In this document: positions 23,883-36,221 of the stretch, piece after piece
Layout of the letters: the number at the start of each line of letters is the position of its first letter
Numbering within the stretch: the first letter of the stretch is position 1
Origin: Salinicola endophyticus
GTDB taxonomy: Bacteria > Pseudomonadota > Gammaproteobacteria > Pseudomonadales > Halomonadaceae
Direction of reading: 5' to 3'
NCBI RefSeq assembly: GCF_040536835.1
Contig: NZ_CP159578.1
Location: 2,170,001-2,234,000, forward strand
Length of the DNA: 64,000 nucleotides
Notes under the pieces: generated by a model
Seen by the model: the letters and a program-made list of their open reading frames with translations, nothing else
Databases searched by the model: none
Told to the model about the DNA's origin: nothing
Position numbers and translations under genes: made by a program

Positions 23883-24812
23883 TTACTCCGCTGCCTGCGC
23901 ACTCATGGGCATTGAAGGCTCCTGTGCTTGGTTGTGCTCGCCATGGCTCTGCGGACCACCGTGACCAGACTTGTAGCTTCTGATCAGGTCGCCGTAGAAG
24001 TCGGGCGAAACCTGCGAGAAATACTGCACCGGCGCGCCGATGGTCGGCTGTGCCAGCTTGTTGTAGTCGTCCGGGAACATCATCGTGTCGGGCGACTGCT
24101 TGACCTTGTCGACCCAGGCCTGGAAATCGGCTTGCGACGTCACATGGGCATCGAACAGCATTTCCGAGAAACCTTCGCCGCTATAGTGAGTCGAACGACC
24201 ACGGAAGGTGCCGAGCTTGCTGCCCTCGAGATAGACATCGTTGTTCATCCCGGCCATGGCGTAGATCTGGCTGCCCAGGTTGGGAATCATGAACGAGTTC
24301 ATGACCGTGCCCGAGGTGACCCGGAAGTGCACCGGCGTGTTGACCGGAATGGCCAGCTCGTTGACCGTGGCGATGCCTTGTTCGGGATAGATGAACAGCC
24401 ATTTCCAGTCGAGCGAGATCGCATCGATGGTCATGGTTTCGTCTTCACTGGCGATCGGCTTGTGCGGATCGTAAGTGTGCGACGTCTGCCAGGTGAGAAT
24501 CCCCAGGAAGAGGATGATGACGCATGGGATGGCCCATACGAACAGCTCGATGACGTTGGAGTGCTCCCAGTTCGGCGTGTACTTGGCCGCCAGGTTGGTG
24601 CCGCGATACTTCCAGGCGAACAGGATGGTCATCACGATGACCGGAATGACCACGATCAGCATCAAACCGAAAGCGGTGATGATCAGCGACTTGAGCCCCT
24701 GACCGACAGGACCGCTAGGGTCCATCAGTGCCGAACCGCAACCGCTCAACAGCAGTGGTACGGTCAGCCACGTCATCACACTCAAATACTTGAGGGAGTT
24801 CCTTTTTCTCAT
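23883..24812 (-). CDS. cyoA: cytochrome bo3 quinol oxidase subunit II CyoA
   Basis: 309 residues. A lipoprotein signal ends at LLSGCGS (Cys about 25), then two membrane helices and a periplasmic cupredoxin-like domain that lacks the CuA ligands, as expected of quinol oxidases ([21 protein letters not shown] region). A His/Gln-rich tail follows. First gene of cyoABCDE; a good promoter lies about 57 bases upstream. Sequences in the cyo promoter that would show ArcA or Fnr control were not identified. Confidence 0.95.
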   Translation of the reverse strand: MRKRNSLKYLSVMTWLTVPLLLSGCGSALMDPSGPVGQGLKSLIITAFGLMLIVVIPVIVMTILFAWKYRGTNLAAKYTPNWEHSNVIELFVWAIPCVIILFLGILTWQTSHTYDPHKPIASEDETMTIDAISLDWKWLFIYPEQGIATVNELAIPVNTPVHFRVTSGTVMNSFMIPNLGSQIYAMAGMNNDVYLEGSKLGTFRGRSTHYSGEGFSEMLFDAHVTSQADFQAWVDKVKQSPDTMMFPDDYNKLAQPTIGAPVQYFSQVSPDFYGDLIRSYKSGHGGPQSHGEHNQAQEPSMPMSAQAAE

Positions 24813-24868
24813 CTCACGACCCCAGTGGAGGAAAGCTTTTGGCCCTGCAACATCGGCTAGCGGCCTGC

Positions 24869-24896
24869 ATCATACGCCGCTCGCCAGGGCTGACAA
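24869..24896 (-). promoter_or_regulatory. predicted cyo operon promoter
   Basis: On the minus strand TTGTCA (24896-24891), 16-base spacer, TATGAT (24874-24869). Transcription would begin near 24862, giving a leader of about 50 bases before the cyoA ATG. Confidence 0.6.
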
Positions 24897-25049
24897 CTCG
24901 AATGACGAGGACCGCCGTTGCCATCGGCCTCGACAAGTCGCCAACGAAGTAGGGATTTCGCGGACGACATTGTACCTAAAAAAACCTTGCCCAGCAGGCC
25001 GGTGGCGGCAAAGTGCCGCGCGTGTGGCGATTTGTCGCACTGCCTGCCA

Positions 25050-25078
25050 CACCCTATGACACTGAGCGTCATAGGGTG
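25050..25078. repeat. 11-bp inverted repeat with 7-base loop
   Basis: CACCCTATGAC / GTCATAGGGTG arms, perfect, around ACTGAGC. No T-tract follows on either strand and no gene end is near, so it looks like a protein-binding site or RNA hairpin rather than a terminator. Confidence 0.6.
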
Positions 25079-25353
25079 CCTGGCGACCGTGCTGGTGACG
25101 CCACTCAGACTAGTCCATCGGCACGCGACGTGCGCCCTGAAGGCCCAGCACAGTCTACGTGATGGCCCCGGTGTCAGGCGCAGGAGAAGAACGCCGCCCA
25201 TCATGCCGGGGCGAGCGCACTCAGACCAGGCCAATATGCGCTGTATCCGATACGGAACGAAGGCACCGAAGACGCGCTAGCACACAAAAGGAAGCGCCGG
25301 AACGCGGTGATGAATGGCCATTGCCACCCTCGCCTTTGGCAACCGCGACTTCG

Positions 25354-25369
25354 CATAATATATATTATG
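25354..25369. promoter_or_regulatory. 16-bp AT palindrome, possible Zur box
   Basis: CATAATATATATTATG is a perfect palindrome in an otherwise GC-rich context, upstream of a Fur/Zur-family gene. Fur-family operators are AT-rich dyads of this general size (the enterobacterial Zur box has a TTATA-ATATAA-like core), so autoregulation is likely, but the match to a named consensus is only partial. Confidence 0.4.
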
Positions 25370-25548
25370 TTAAATATGCTATGTGGAGGCTTTCCCCGTC
25401 ACTGCAGACAGCCACTGGCGTCACAGTCTTCCTGATCCTCACCGGCGCCCTCCAGATCTCGTGGGTATCCAGTGCTTTACCCTCGCGCGCGCAGTCTCCG
25501 TCGCTCTGGCCAGGTGCTCGGTGGCTCTGCTCAAGGTGAGCGCGTAGA

Positions 25549-26037
25549 ATGACGAATTCTTTGTACAACGGCTCGGGATTGTCGATGATCGACTCGGATG
25601 CCCTGCTCAGACAGGCAGACCAACAGTGCCAGGAACGTGGCGTGCGCTTCACGCCGATCCGCCGTCGCGTGCTCGAACTGATCTCCGCGACGCCCGGCGG
25701 GCTCAAGGCTTACGATCTGCTCGACCGGCTCTCCGACGAACACGCCGCAGCGCGCCCGCCGACCGTCTACCGAGCGCTCGACTTTCTCATCGAGCAGGGT
25801 CTGGTGCACCGCATCGAATCGCTCAATGCCTATATCGCGTGCCCGTGCCCGGAGCACGTACATCGCTTCCAGCTGTTGATCTGTCGCCACTGCGGCCGTG
25901 TCGAGGAGCTGCATCAGGAAGCCGTCGGCGAAATACTGGCGAGTACGGCGCGGGAGCGTGGCTTTACCATCCAGCGCCAGACCATTGAGCTGCTGGGTAC
26001 CTGCGATGCCTGTCGCGACGGCGTCGAGCGCGCCTGA
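25549..26037 (+). CDS. zur: Fur-family transcriptional regulator, Zur type
   Basis: 162 residues with a winged-helix N-terminal half (VRFTPIRRRVLELI, PPTVYRALDFLIEQGLVH) and the C-terminal zinc structural site made of CRHCG and CDAC. The cysteine-rich CPCPEHVH segment before the usual His-rich loop is typical of Zur rather than Fur. Zur represses zinc uptake and zinc-sparing genes when Zn2+ is plentiful. Start ATG 25549 has AAGGTGAG eight bases upstream; ATG 25585 is an alternative. The next gene codes for a zinc-dependent enzyme. Zinc transporter genes (znuABC) are not in this window. Confidence 0.82.
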   Translation: MTNSLYNGSGLSMIDSDALLRQADQQCQERGVRFTPIRRRVLELISATPGGLKAYDLLDRLSDEHAAARPPTVYRALDFLIEQGLVHRIESLNAYIACPCPEHVHRFQLLICRHCGRVEELHQEAVGEILASTARERGFTIQRQTIELLGTCDACRDGVERA

Positions 26038-26093
26038 TATCCCGCCAATCCGTCCCGCAAACCTATCATTTTCCCCAGCCGACGAGAGACGCC

Positions 26094-26537
26094 ATGCCAC
26101 GCCTGTTTGACGATCTGGAGACCGCTGCCCCCGGCACTCGGGTGCCGCTGGACGAGCTGGTCGAGAACGCCCGCTGGAACGCCGATGGCCTGATGCCGGC
26201 GATCGCCCAGCAGCACGATAGTGGCGAAGTGCTGATGATGGCGTGGATGAACGCCGCCGCCCTGCGCGAAACGCTGCAGACCGGCCAGGTCTGCTACTGG
26301 TCGCGTTCACGCCAGACTTTCTGGCGCAAGGGCGAAACCTCGGGCCAGCGCCAGCGCCTGGTCGAGGCGCGCCTCGACTGCGATGGTGACACCCTGCTGC
26401 TCAAGGTCGAACAGACCGGACCCGCCTGCCACACCGGGCGCCGTGACTGCTTCTACATTCGGCTCTCGGAAGAGGCCGGTGAGGTCGATCGCGAACCGCT
26501 GATCGATCCCGAGGCGCTCTACGGCAAATCACGCTGA
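26094..26537 (+). CDS. hisI: phosphoribosyl-AMP cyclohydrolase HisI
   Basis: Third step of histidine synthesis: opens the adenine ring of phosphoribosyl-AMP. 147 residues. The Zn/Mg-binding motifs are present: [11 protein letters not shown] (Asp-Cys-Asp) and [13 protein letters not shown] (Cys, His, Cys). It is the monofunctional form without a HisE domain, and lies 56 bases after zur instead of in a his operon. In some pseudomonads a second, Zur-controlled hisI paralogue replaces the zinc-dependent one during zinc limitation; whether this is the main or a backup copy cannot be settled here. Confidence 0.93.
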   Translation: MPRLFDDLETAAPGTRVPLDELVENARWNADGLMPAIAQQHDSGEVLMMAWMNAAALRETLQTGQVCYWSRSRQTFWRKGETSGQRQRLVEARLDCDGDTLLLKVEQTGPACHTGRRDCFYIRLSEEAGEVDREPLIDPEALYGKSR

Positions 26538-26541
26538 TCGT

Positions 26542-26886
26542 ATGCTGCGCCGCCTCGCCGCTGCCCTGATGACCGGTATGATCCAGGGCTATCGCTACCT
26601 GATCAGCCCCCTACTCGGCCCCCGCTGCCGCTTCTGGCCGACCTGCTCCAGCTACGCGCTGGAGGCGATCAGACTGCACGGGCCGTGGCGTGGTGGCTGG
26701 CTGACGCTCAAGCGGTTGAGCAAGTGTCACCCGTTGCATCCGGGGGGCGTCGACCCGGTGCCCGAGCCACGTCATCGCTGCAGTGGCGCAAGGCATCACA
26801 GCCCCGGCGCGGCATCCCATCACGCCAGCTCGCCCGATACAGACACGTCTGCCCCCGGTCGCGACATCGATCGCGACGCCCCTTAG
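26542..26886 (+). CDS. yidD: membrane protein insertion efficiency factor YidD
   Basis: 114 residues. The N-terminal 75 form the YidD domain: [20 protein letters not shown] (shown in part) with Cys-Ser-Tyr and [13 protein letters not shown]. The tail (about 80-114) is a His/Ser/Asp-rich, poorly conserved extension. YidD assists YidC-mediated insertion and is usually encoded in rpmH-rnpA-yidD-yidC; here it stands 4 bases after hisI, so the common cluster has been broken or this is a second copy. Confidence 0.9.
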   Translation: MLRRLAAALMTGMIQGYRYLISPLLGPRCRFWPTCSSYALEAIRLHGPWRGGWLTLKRLSKCHPLHPGGVDPVPEPRHRCSGARHHSPGAASHHASSPDTDTSAPGRDIDRDAP

Positions 26887-26917
26887 CGTCAGGCGCGCGT
26901 TGCCCGTCTCGGCTGTC

Positions 26918-27334
26918 TCAAGCGGCCTGAGCCTCACGCGCGTTGGCATGAATACGCTCGAGCATCGCATGCAGCCCATTGTTGCGCGTGGGTGACAGAT
27001 GCTTGTCGAGCCCCAGCTCGGCGAGGAAGGTCGGCTGGCTGTCGAGGATCTCCTGCGGTTCGCGATCGTCGTAGATGCGCAGCAGAATCGCGATCAGCCC
27101 GCTGACGATCGCCGCATCCGAGGTCGCACGGAAACGTAACTGCCCTGCTTCCGGCGTCGCGGTCATCCACACATTGGACTGACACCCTTCTATCTTGTGT
27201 GCCGGGGTGCGCTCCGCCTCCGGGAACGGCGGCAGTTGACGCCCCATGTCGATGATGTACTGATAGCGATCCATCCAGTTGTCGAACATCGAGAATTCGT
27301 CGAGCAGTTCGGCCTGGGCCTGTGCGATGCTCAT
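26918..27334 (-). CDS. sufE: SufE-family cysteine desulfuration protein
   Basis: 138 residues. The acceptor cysteine is in EGCQSNVW (about residue 51), the hallmark of SufE/CsdE. It takes sulfur from a SufS or CsdA desulfurase and passes it to the Fe-S scaffold. AAGGAG precedes the ATG. No suf or csd partner lies nearby, so whether it is SufE or CsdE is open. Confidence 0.9.
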   Translation of the reverse strand: MSIAQAQAELLDEFSMFDNWMDRYQYIIDMGRQLPPFPEAERTPAHKIEGCQSNVWMTATPEAGQLRFRATSDAAIVSGLIAILLRIYDDREPQEILDSQPTFLAELGLDKHLSPTRNNGLHAMLERIHANAREAQAA

Positions 27335-27410
27335 GGGCTCTCCTTGGTTGTCGATCGCGCCATTATAGAGGCTCTGACCGGCCTACCCCAGCCACAGCTG
27401 CGACAGGCAC

Positions 27411-27449
27411 ATTACGTTTCTATTTTACGTATCGTTTTTACGTAAATGG
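27411..27449. repeat. three phased TTACGT repeats (13-base period) before the KfrA-like gene
   Basis: TTACGT occurs at 27412, 27425 and 27438, exactly 13 bases apart; the last two extend to the palindrome TACGTA. The tract is AT-rich and lies 115-150 bases before the chosen start of the KfrA-like gene and just upstream of the sufE start on the other strand. KfrA proteins repress their own promoters by binding repeats, so this is a likely operator. Confidence 0.6.
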
Positions 27450-27562
27450 CCTATGCTATCAAAGAGACTGCCACCATCCGCCGACCCGGGCCCGGCGGCA
27501 GGACGAATGAAAGCGCCACAGAAGCGCTTCTGAAAATACTATCAAGGCACAGGGAGCACCCT

Positions 27563-28534
27563 ATGGCTCGTAACGGCATCCGCTACGAAGACGTCTGCCG
27601 CGCCATCGAGACGTTGAAACATCGCGATGAAACGATCAGCGTACAGAAAATTCGCGACTTCCTCGGTACCGGCAGCTACACCACCATCAGCGACCACCTG
27701 CGCGAATGGCGTCTGCGCCAGGACAGCGGTGTGGTCAGCAACATTCCACGTACCCAAGAGCGTCCAGAGCTACTCGAAGGCTGGGTCGCCGATATCTGGG
27801 ACAAGGCGCAGCAGGCCGCCTACGAGAAGCTTGCGCTCTATCGCCAGCAGGCCGACGAGCAGATCCTCGACGCCAACGAGGCGAGTCAGGCCGCGCAGCG
27901 CCAGTGCGAAGACGCCGAACAGCGCCTCGCTGCGCTCAACGAGCATATGCTCAACGCCCAGGAGCGGCTCGAGAACAAGACCAATGAAGCCGCTCATCTG
28001 CAGGCGGAGCTACAGGCGCTGCAGGCACAGCAGCAACAGCAGCAGAAACGCCTGGCCCAACTGGAGCAGACCTGCCAGCGTCACCAGCAGGCGCTGGAAC
28101 AGGCCGAGCGCCAGCATCGCGAGGCGCTGGCCAAGCAGCAGCAGACGCATCAGACCAAGCTGGGCCAGGAGGAGAAGCGCCACGAAGCCGCCGAAAGCCG
28201 CCTGATGGTCCTGCTCGACGAGGCGCGCCAGGAACGGCTCAAGCAGGAAAAACAGTATGAACAGCGCCTGTCGACACTGGATCAACGCAGCGAGCGGCTG
28301 CAGATCGACCTCTCCGAGCAGCGCCGGCAGTACACCCAGCTGCAGGAGTCGCTGCGTGCCGACAAAGTGCACACCGAGCAGCTAGAGAGCGAACGCCGTC
28401 TGAGCGATGATCGGCAGCAGACACTGCAGCAGGAAAAGCAGCGCATGGAGGCCGAGCTCAAGAATCTGCGCGCGGCCAACCGCGAGCTGCATGAGCGCCT
28501 CTCACGCGCGGCGCTACCCCCGACCGCCGTCTGA
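27563..28534 (+). CDS. KfrA-like DNA-binding protein with long coiled coil
   Basis: 323 residues from ATG 27563 (AGGGAG six bases upstream). The N-terminal 85 residues match the KfrA DNA-binding domain (IRYEDVCRAIETL, VQKIRDFLGTGSYTTI, HLREW). From about residue 95 to the end the protein is a continuous Gln/Glu/Leu/Arg-rich coiled coil with heptads. Plasmid KfrA is an autorepressor that helps plasmid stability; chromosomal relatives are common in Gammaproteobacteria and mostly uncharacterised. An in-frame start at 27446 would add 39 residues and would have the repeats closer, but lacks a ribosome site. Not tied by context to any plasmid gene. Confidence 0.8.
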   Translation: MARNGIRYEDVCRAIETLKHRDETISVQKIRDFLGTGSYTTISDHLREWRLRQDSGVVSNIPRTQERPELLEGWVADIWDKAQQAAYEKLALYRQQADEQILDANEASQAAQRQCEDAEQRLAALNEHMLNAQERLENKTNEAAHLQAELQALQAQQQQQQKRLAQLEQTCQRHQQALEQAERQHREALAKQQQTHQTKLGQEEKRHEAAESRLMVLLDEARQERLKQEKQYEQRLSTLDQRSERLQIDLSEQRRQYTQLQESLRADKVHTEQLESERRLSDDRQQTLQQEKQRMEAELKNLRAANRELHERLSRAALPPTAV

Positions 28535-28586
28535 ACGTCTCTTCTCTCTCCCCCCTCCTCCCCCTCACCTGTCCGAGAACGCTCCT

Positions 28587-29588
28587 TTAGTGCGGAGCGG
28601 GCTCGGGCAGCGGCAGTCCAACCTCCTCGTAGTAGCGCCGCGCGCCTTGGTGTAGTGGCGCGGTCAGCCCCGCGCTGCTCATCTCATCGGGTGTCAATGC
28701 GGCTAATGAGGCGTGCTGCGTTCGCAACGTCTCGATATGCGAGAATACCGCCGCGACCAGAGCATGAACGGTCTCTTCGTCGACGTCTGCGCGCGTCAAC
28801 AAGGTCGCGCGCATGCCGAAAGTGCGAATATCCTCGGGCGTGTGAGCATAGGTGCCGCCGGGAATCCTGACCCGAGTGTAGTAGGGATAGCGCTCGAGCA
28901 GCCTCTCCACGCCCATCCCCTCGACGCTGACCAGGTGGCCTTGGCAGTCGCGGGTGGCGGCCTCGATGGCTCGCGAGGGAAACCCCACCACGTAGACGAA
29001 GGCGTCGAGACGCCCTGCACAGAGCACCTGAAGCATGTCTTCCGGGCGTAACTCACCGGCCAGGGCGAAGACGTTCTCGGACAGGCCCTGTACCGCAAGC
29101 AGCGCGTCCAGCGTGACCCGGTGGCCGGAGCCCGGGTTGCCGACATTGACCCGTCGTCCGCGCAGATCGCTGAAGCGCTGGATCTCGGGGAGCGTCGCGA
29201 CCACGGTGAAGGCTTCCGAATGCAACGAGAAGAGCGAGCGCAGATCCGGCGCGGGGCCGCTGTCATAGTAAAGGCCGCTACCGTTCAGCGCGGCGTACTG
29301 GATATCCGACTGCACGATACCGAACGTCAGATCGCCATTGCGCACGGCGGTGGCGTTGTAGTGCGAGCCGCCGGTGATACGCGCCTGGCACTGCTGCCCG
29401 GTGGACGCCTCGTAGAAGCGGCAGATCGCCTGGCCCGTAGGCCAGTAGACGCCGTTGGCGTCACCGGTACCAATGGTGATCGCCGTGGCGGCCTGGGCCA
29501 GGATCGGCGCTGCGCACAGCGCTACTGCGGCCAACCGACCAGCCATCAGCCCGCCCACTAGCTTTACCCCTACTTTCGTTGATCGCAT
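28587..29588 (-). CDS. TAXI-family TRAP transporter solute receptor
   Basis: 333 residues: signal peptide with cleavage near AQAATA, then the TAXI fold with IGTGDANGVYWPTGQAIC, characteristic of the group, followed by the TGGSHYNATAVRNGDL ligand-loop segment (each shown partly). TAXI receptors deliver small acids such as glutamate or 2-oxoglutarate-like compounds to fused TRAP membrane subunits. No membrane subunit is adjacent: neighbours are a KfrA-like gene and nfuA. It either serves a distant TRAP unit or has a sensory role; substrate unknown. Confidence 0.85.
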   Translation of the reverse strand: MRSTKVGVKLVGGLMAGRLAAVALCAAPILAQAATAITIGTGDANGVYWPTGQAICRFYEASTGQQCQARITGGSHYNATAVRNGDLTFGIVQSDIQYAALNGSGLYYDSGPAPDLRSLFSLHSEAFTVVATLPEIQRFSDLRGRRVNVGNPGSGHRVTLDALLAVQGLSENVFALAGELRPEDMLQVLCAGRLDAFVYVVGFPSRAIEAATRDCQGHLVSVEGMGVERLLERYPYYTRVRIPGGTYAHTPEDIRTFGMRATLLTRADVDEETVHALVAAVFSHIETLRTQHASLAALTPDEMSSAGLTAPLHQGARRYYEEVGLPLPEPAPH

Positions 29589-29761
29589 GTTCGCCTGTCG
29601 CTGTTGTTATGGGATGACGGCCTGCCTGCCACAAGGCGTGAAGCGTGCCTTGCCGTGCTCCAATATTAGATTATGACGAGATAAACAGCGGGCTGTCAGG
29701 TCTTGCGCCCTCGGGCTCCCTGTTCCAGCGCTGCCGCCGCTCGCCCGGATCAACAGGCATG

Positions 29762-29787
29762 AAAAAAGCGCTCGGATGAGCGCTTTT
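29762..29787 (-). terminator. intrinsic terminator of nfuA
   Basis: Stem AAAAGCGCTC / GAGCGCTTTT (10 bp), loop of four bases; on the minus strand it is followed by more T (TTTTTT in total), 45 bases after the nfuA stop. Confidence 0.88.
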
Positions 29788-29831
29788 CGAGACAGGCGTT
29801 GGTGCCGGTGGCAGCCCCCGGCAGGACCTGA

Positions 29832-30419
29832 TCAGTAGTAGGCGTTGGTGGTATCGGTATGGTCGGTGACGTCGCGAATACCGGCGAGTTCAGGGATACG
29901 CTCCATCAGGGTGCGTTCGACCCCCTCCTTCAGCGTCAGGTCGACCGCGGCACAGCCCTGACAGCCACCACCGAACTGCAGCACGGCGACCTGCTCGTCG
30001 GTGAGCTGGATCAGGCGGATTTCACCGCCATGCGCCGCGAGCCCGGGATTGATCTCGCTATACAGGATGTAATTGACACGATCCTCCAGCGGACTATCGG
30101 CATTGACCTTGGGCATCTTGGCGTTGGGCGCCTTGATCGTCAGCTGCCCGCCCATGCGGTCCGGATTGAAGTCGACCACGGCCTCTTCCAGGAACGGCAC
30201 GCTGTTCTTGTCCAAAAAGACATCGAACTTCTCCAGCGTGAGGCGCTCGTCGCTGGGCTCTTCTTCGCCTGGGCGGCAGTAGGCCAGGCAGGTCTCGGCG
30301 TAGGGCGTGCCCGGCTGGGTGATGAACACCCGCACCGCAATGCCCTCGACGTTCTGCTTGGCCAGCAGTTCGGCCAGGTACTCCTGTCCGCTTTCGGTGA
30401 TCTGAATCGGTTGGCTCAT
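29832..30419 (-). CDS. nfuA: Fe-S biogenesis protein NfuA
   Basis: 195 residues. The N-terminal half is the degenerate A-type carrier domain ([15 protein letters not shown]), the C-terminal half the Nfu domain with the cluster-binding [12 protein letters not shown] (CxxC about residues 153-156). It delivers 4Fe-4S clusters to target enzymes, mostly under oxidative or iron stress. Length matches E. coli NfuA (191). A promoter is predicted upstream; divergent from metH. Confidence 0.96.
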   Translation of the reverse strand: MSQPIQITESGQEYLAELLAKQNVEGIAVRVFITQPGTPYAETCLAYCRPGEEEPSDERLTLEKFDVFLDKNSVPFLEEAVVDFNPDRMGGQLTIKAPNAKMPKVNADSPLEDRVNYILYSEINPGLAAHGGEIRLIQLTDEQVAVLQFGGGCQGCAAVDLTLKEGVERTLMERIPELAGIRDVTDHTDTTNAYY

Positions 30420-30497
30420 GTCGCTGCGAACTCTGCTTGAGAAGTGGTGAAACGAGACGGCGTGACGCTAGAGGCTTGGGTCTCGTGGATGGTGACC

Positions 30498-30526
30498 ATG
30501 GTAGAAAAAAGCAGCCCCCAAGACAA
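30498..30526 (-). promoter_or_regulatory. predicted nfuA promoter
   Basis: Minus strand: TTGTCT (30526-30521), 17-base spacer, TACCAT (30503-30498), about 80 bases before the nfuA ATG. No IscR site was recognised with confidence. Confidence 0.5.
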
Positions 30527-30697
30527 TCCCGAGTGATTTAGTCAGGAAAGTGCCGGTATTCCTCCGACAGTCCCGGCGAGTCTCCCCCGCCCGCGCTTTC
30601 TGCTACCCTGTGGCCCCCGTCACGCTCGACTGAGCCAGGCGCGCGCTCCGGCGCACCCACTATCCTTTTCCGAGCCCTTCCGCCGCAGGAGATCCGC

Positions 30698-34447
<3,750 letters not shown>

Positions 34448-34492
34448 GCGTGACCCGGCGGCTAATAACGCTTAAGCAACAAATTATGATCA

Positions 34493-34513
34493 TTTATTCT
34501 TTTGTAGAATAAA
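34493..34513. promoter_or_regulatory. 8-bp dyad in the cysI leader, possible activator site
   Basis: TTTATTCT / AGAATAAA with a five-base centre, in an AT-rich patch 56 bases before cysI. A TAGAAT (34505-34510) inside the right arm could act as -10 box with no clear -35, the pattern of an activator-dependent promoter. CysB control would be expected for a sulfite reductase gene; no CysB consensus match is claimed. Confidence 0.4.
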
Positions 34514-34568
34514 GCAGAGGCGCTAAGGTGCCCTTGTTGGCAATCCATGACTAGCAGGATTCGGCCCG

Positions 34569-36221
34569 ATGTATCGCTACGATGCCTATGACCAGACGCT
34601 CGTCGATGAGCGCGTGAACCAGTTCCGCGACCAGATGGATCGCTACCTCGCCGGCAAGCTGGGCGAGGAAGAATTCCGTCCCGTTCGCCTTCAGAACGGT
34701 CTCTATATTCAACGCCATGCGCCGATGCTGCGTATCGCCATCCCCTACGGCATGCTCAGCAGCGAGCAGCTGCGCGCGCTGGCGGCGATCACCCGCCGCT
34801 ACGACCGCGGCTACGGCCACTTCACCACGCGTCAGAACCTGCAGCTCAACTGGCCGGCGCTGGAGGACGTGCCCGAGATCCTGGCCGACCTGGCCAAGGT
34901 GCAGATGCACGCCATCCAGACCAGCGGCAACTGTATCCGCAACACCACCAGCGACCAGTTCGCGGGTATCGCCAAGGACGAAGTGGTCGACCCACGGCCC
35001 TGGTGCGAGCTGATCCGGCAATGGTCCACGCTGCACCCCGAGTTCGCCTATCTGCCGCGCAAGTTCAAGATCGCGGTGACCGGCGCTACCGACGACCGCG
35101 CGGCGATCCATGTCCACGACATCGGCCTGCGACTGTGGCTCGATGATGCCGGCGAGCTGCGCGTGCGCGTGCTGGCCGGCGGCGGCATGGGGCGCACGCC
35201 GATGATCGGTGAAGTGGTGCGCGACGATCTGCCGTGGCAGCACCTGCTCACCTATCTCGAAGCGATCGTGCGCGTCTACAACCAGTTCGGCCGCCGTGAC
35301 AACAAGTTCAAGGCGCGCATCAAGATTCTGGTCAAGGCGCTGGGCATCGAGGAGTTCACCCGTCGCGTCGAGGCCGAATGGGCGCATCTCAAGGATGGCT
35401 CGCAGACCCTCAACGAAGCCGCCGTCGAGGCCGCCCGGGTCCACTTCCCCGAGCCGGCGCGCCGCCCGGTCGACGACGCCGCCATCGCCGAGTACGAACA
35501 GCTCCGGCAAGACAACCGTGCCTTCGCGCGCTTCGTCACCAACAACGTGATGGACCACAAGGTGCCGGGTTACAAGGCAGTCACGCTGTCGTTGAAGCGG
35601 CGCGAGGCGGCCCCTGGCGATATTACCGCCGACCAGATGGACGCGGTGGCCGAGCTCGCCGAGCGTTACGGCTTCGGTGAACTGCGCGTCACCCACGAGC
35701 AGAACCTGGTGCTCTCCGACGTGCCGGTGGACGAGATCGAGACCCTATGGCAGCAGCTCGATGCTCTGGGCATGGCCAACCCCACGGTAGGCACGCTCAA
35801 CGACATTATCTGCTGTCCCGGCGGTGATTTCTGCTCGCTGGCCAACGCGGTGTCGATCCCGATCGCCCAGGCGATCCAGGAGCGTTTCGAGGACCTCGAC
35901 TACCTCTACGATCTGGGGCCGATCGATCTCAATATCTCGGGTTGCATGAACGCCTGCGGCCACCACCACGTGGGCAATATCGGCATTCTCGGCGTCGACA
36001 AGAAGGGCGAGGAGTACTATCAGATCTCGCTGGGCGGCAACGCCGACGACGACGTTTCGCTGGGCAAGATCCTCGGCCCGTCGTTCTATCGCGAAGACGT
36101 GCCCGGTGTCATCGACAAGGTGCTCCAGGTCTACGTCGAAAAGCGTCTCGACGACGAGCGCTTCCTGGATACCTATCGCCGTGTCGGTCACCAGGCTTTC
36201 AAGGAGCGGGTCTATGCCTGA
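34569..36221 (+). CDS. cysI: assimilatory sulfite reductase, siroheme/4Fe-4S subunit
   Basis: 550 residues, nitrite/sulfite reductase family, two ferredoxin-like half-domains and two siroheme domains. The cluster cysteines are in CCPGGDFC (about 415-422) and NISGCMNACGHH (about 459-463). RHAPMLRIAIPYG and HFTTRQNLQLNW are typical of the pseudomonad-type CysI. It reduces sulfite to sulfide for cysteine synthesis. There is no cysJ flavoprotein next to it; the electron donor must come from elsewhere. The stop overlaps the start of the DUF934 gene. Confidence 0.93.
   Translation: MYRYDAYDQTLVDERVNQFRDQMDRYLAGKLGEEEFRPVRLQNGLYIQRHAPMLRIAIPYGMLSSEQLRALAAITRRYDRGYGHFTTRQNLQLNWPALEDVPEILADLAKVQMHAIQTSGNCIRNTTSDQFAGIAKDEVVDPRPWCELIRQWSTLHPEFAYLPRKFKIAVTGATDDRAAIHVHDIGLRLWLDDAGELRVRVLAGGGMGRTPMIGEVVRDDLPWQHLLTYLEAIVRVYNQFGRRDNKFKARIKILVKALGIEEFTRRVEAEWAHLKDGSQTLNEAAVEAARVHFPEPARRPVDDAAIAEYEQLRQDNRAFARFVTNNVMDHKVPGYKAVTLSLKRREAAPGDITADQMDAVAELAERYGFGELRVTHEQNLVLSDVPVDEIETLWQQLDALGMANPTVGTLNDIICCPGGDFCSLANAVSIPIAQAIQERFEDLDYLYDLGPIDLNISGCMNACGHHHVGNIGILGVDKKGEEYYQISLGGNADDDVSLGKILGPSFYREDVPGVIDKVLQVYVEKRLDDERFLDTYRRVGHQAFKERVYA

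Larger units (their letters stand above)
24813..25548. other. 736-base intergenic region between divergent cyoA and zur
   Basis: Holds the cyo promoter (near 24869-24896), a second minus-strand TACAAT (24969-24974) next to a T-run, an 11-bp-arm inverted repeat (25050-25078) and an AT-rich 16-bp palindrome (25354-25369). The open frames here (for example minus strand 24857-25234) have Cys/Arg-rich, family-less translations and no ribosome sites, so I do not call a gene. Unusually long for this compact region. Confidence 0.6.

Noticed and set aside
24857..25234. Possible minus-strand gene of 125 codons upstream of cyoA
   Set aside because: Covers the cyo promoter, has no ribosome site, and the Cys/Arg-rich translation fits no family.
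25159..25539. Open frame of 126 codons across the zur upstream region
   Set aside because: Runs over the AT palindrome, no ribosome site, composition unlike a real gene.
30420..30697. Cobalamin or SAM riboswitch before metH
   Set aside because: None of the conserved B12-box or SAM-box sequences could be found in the 278 bases.
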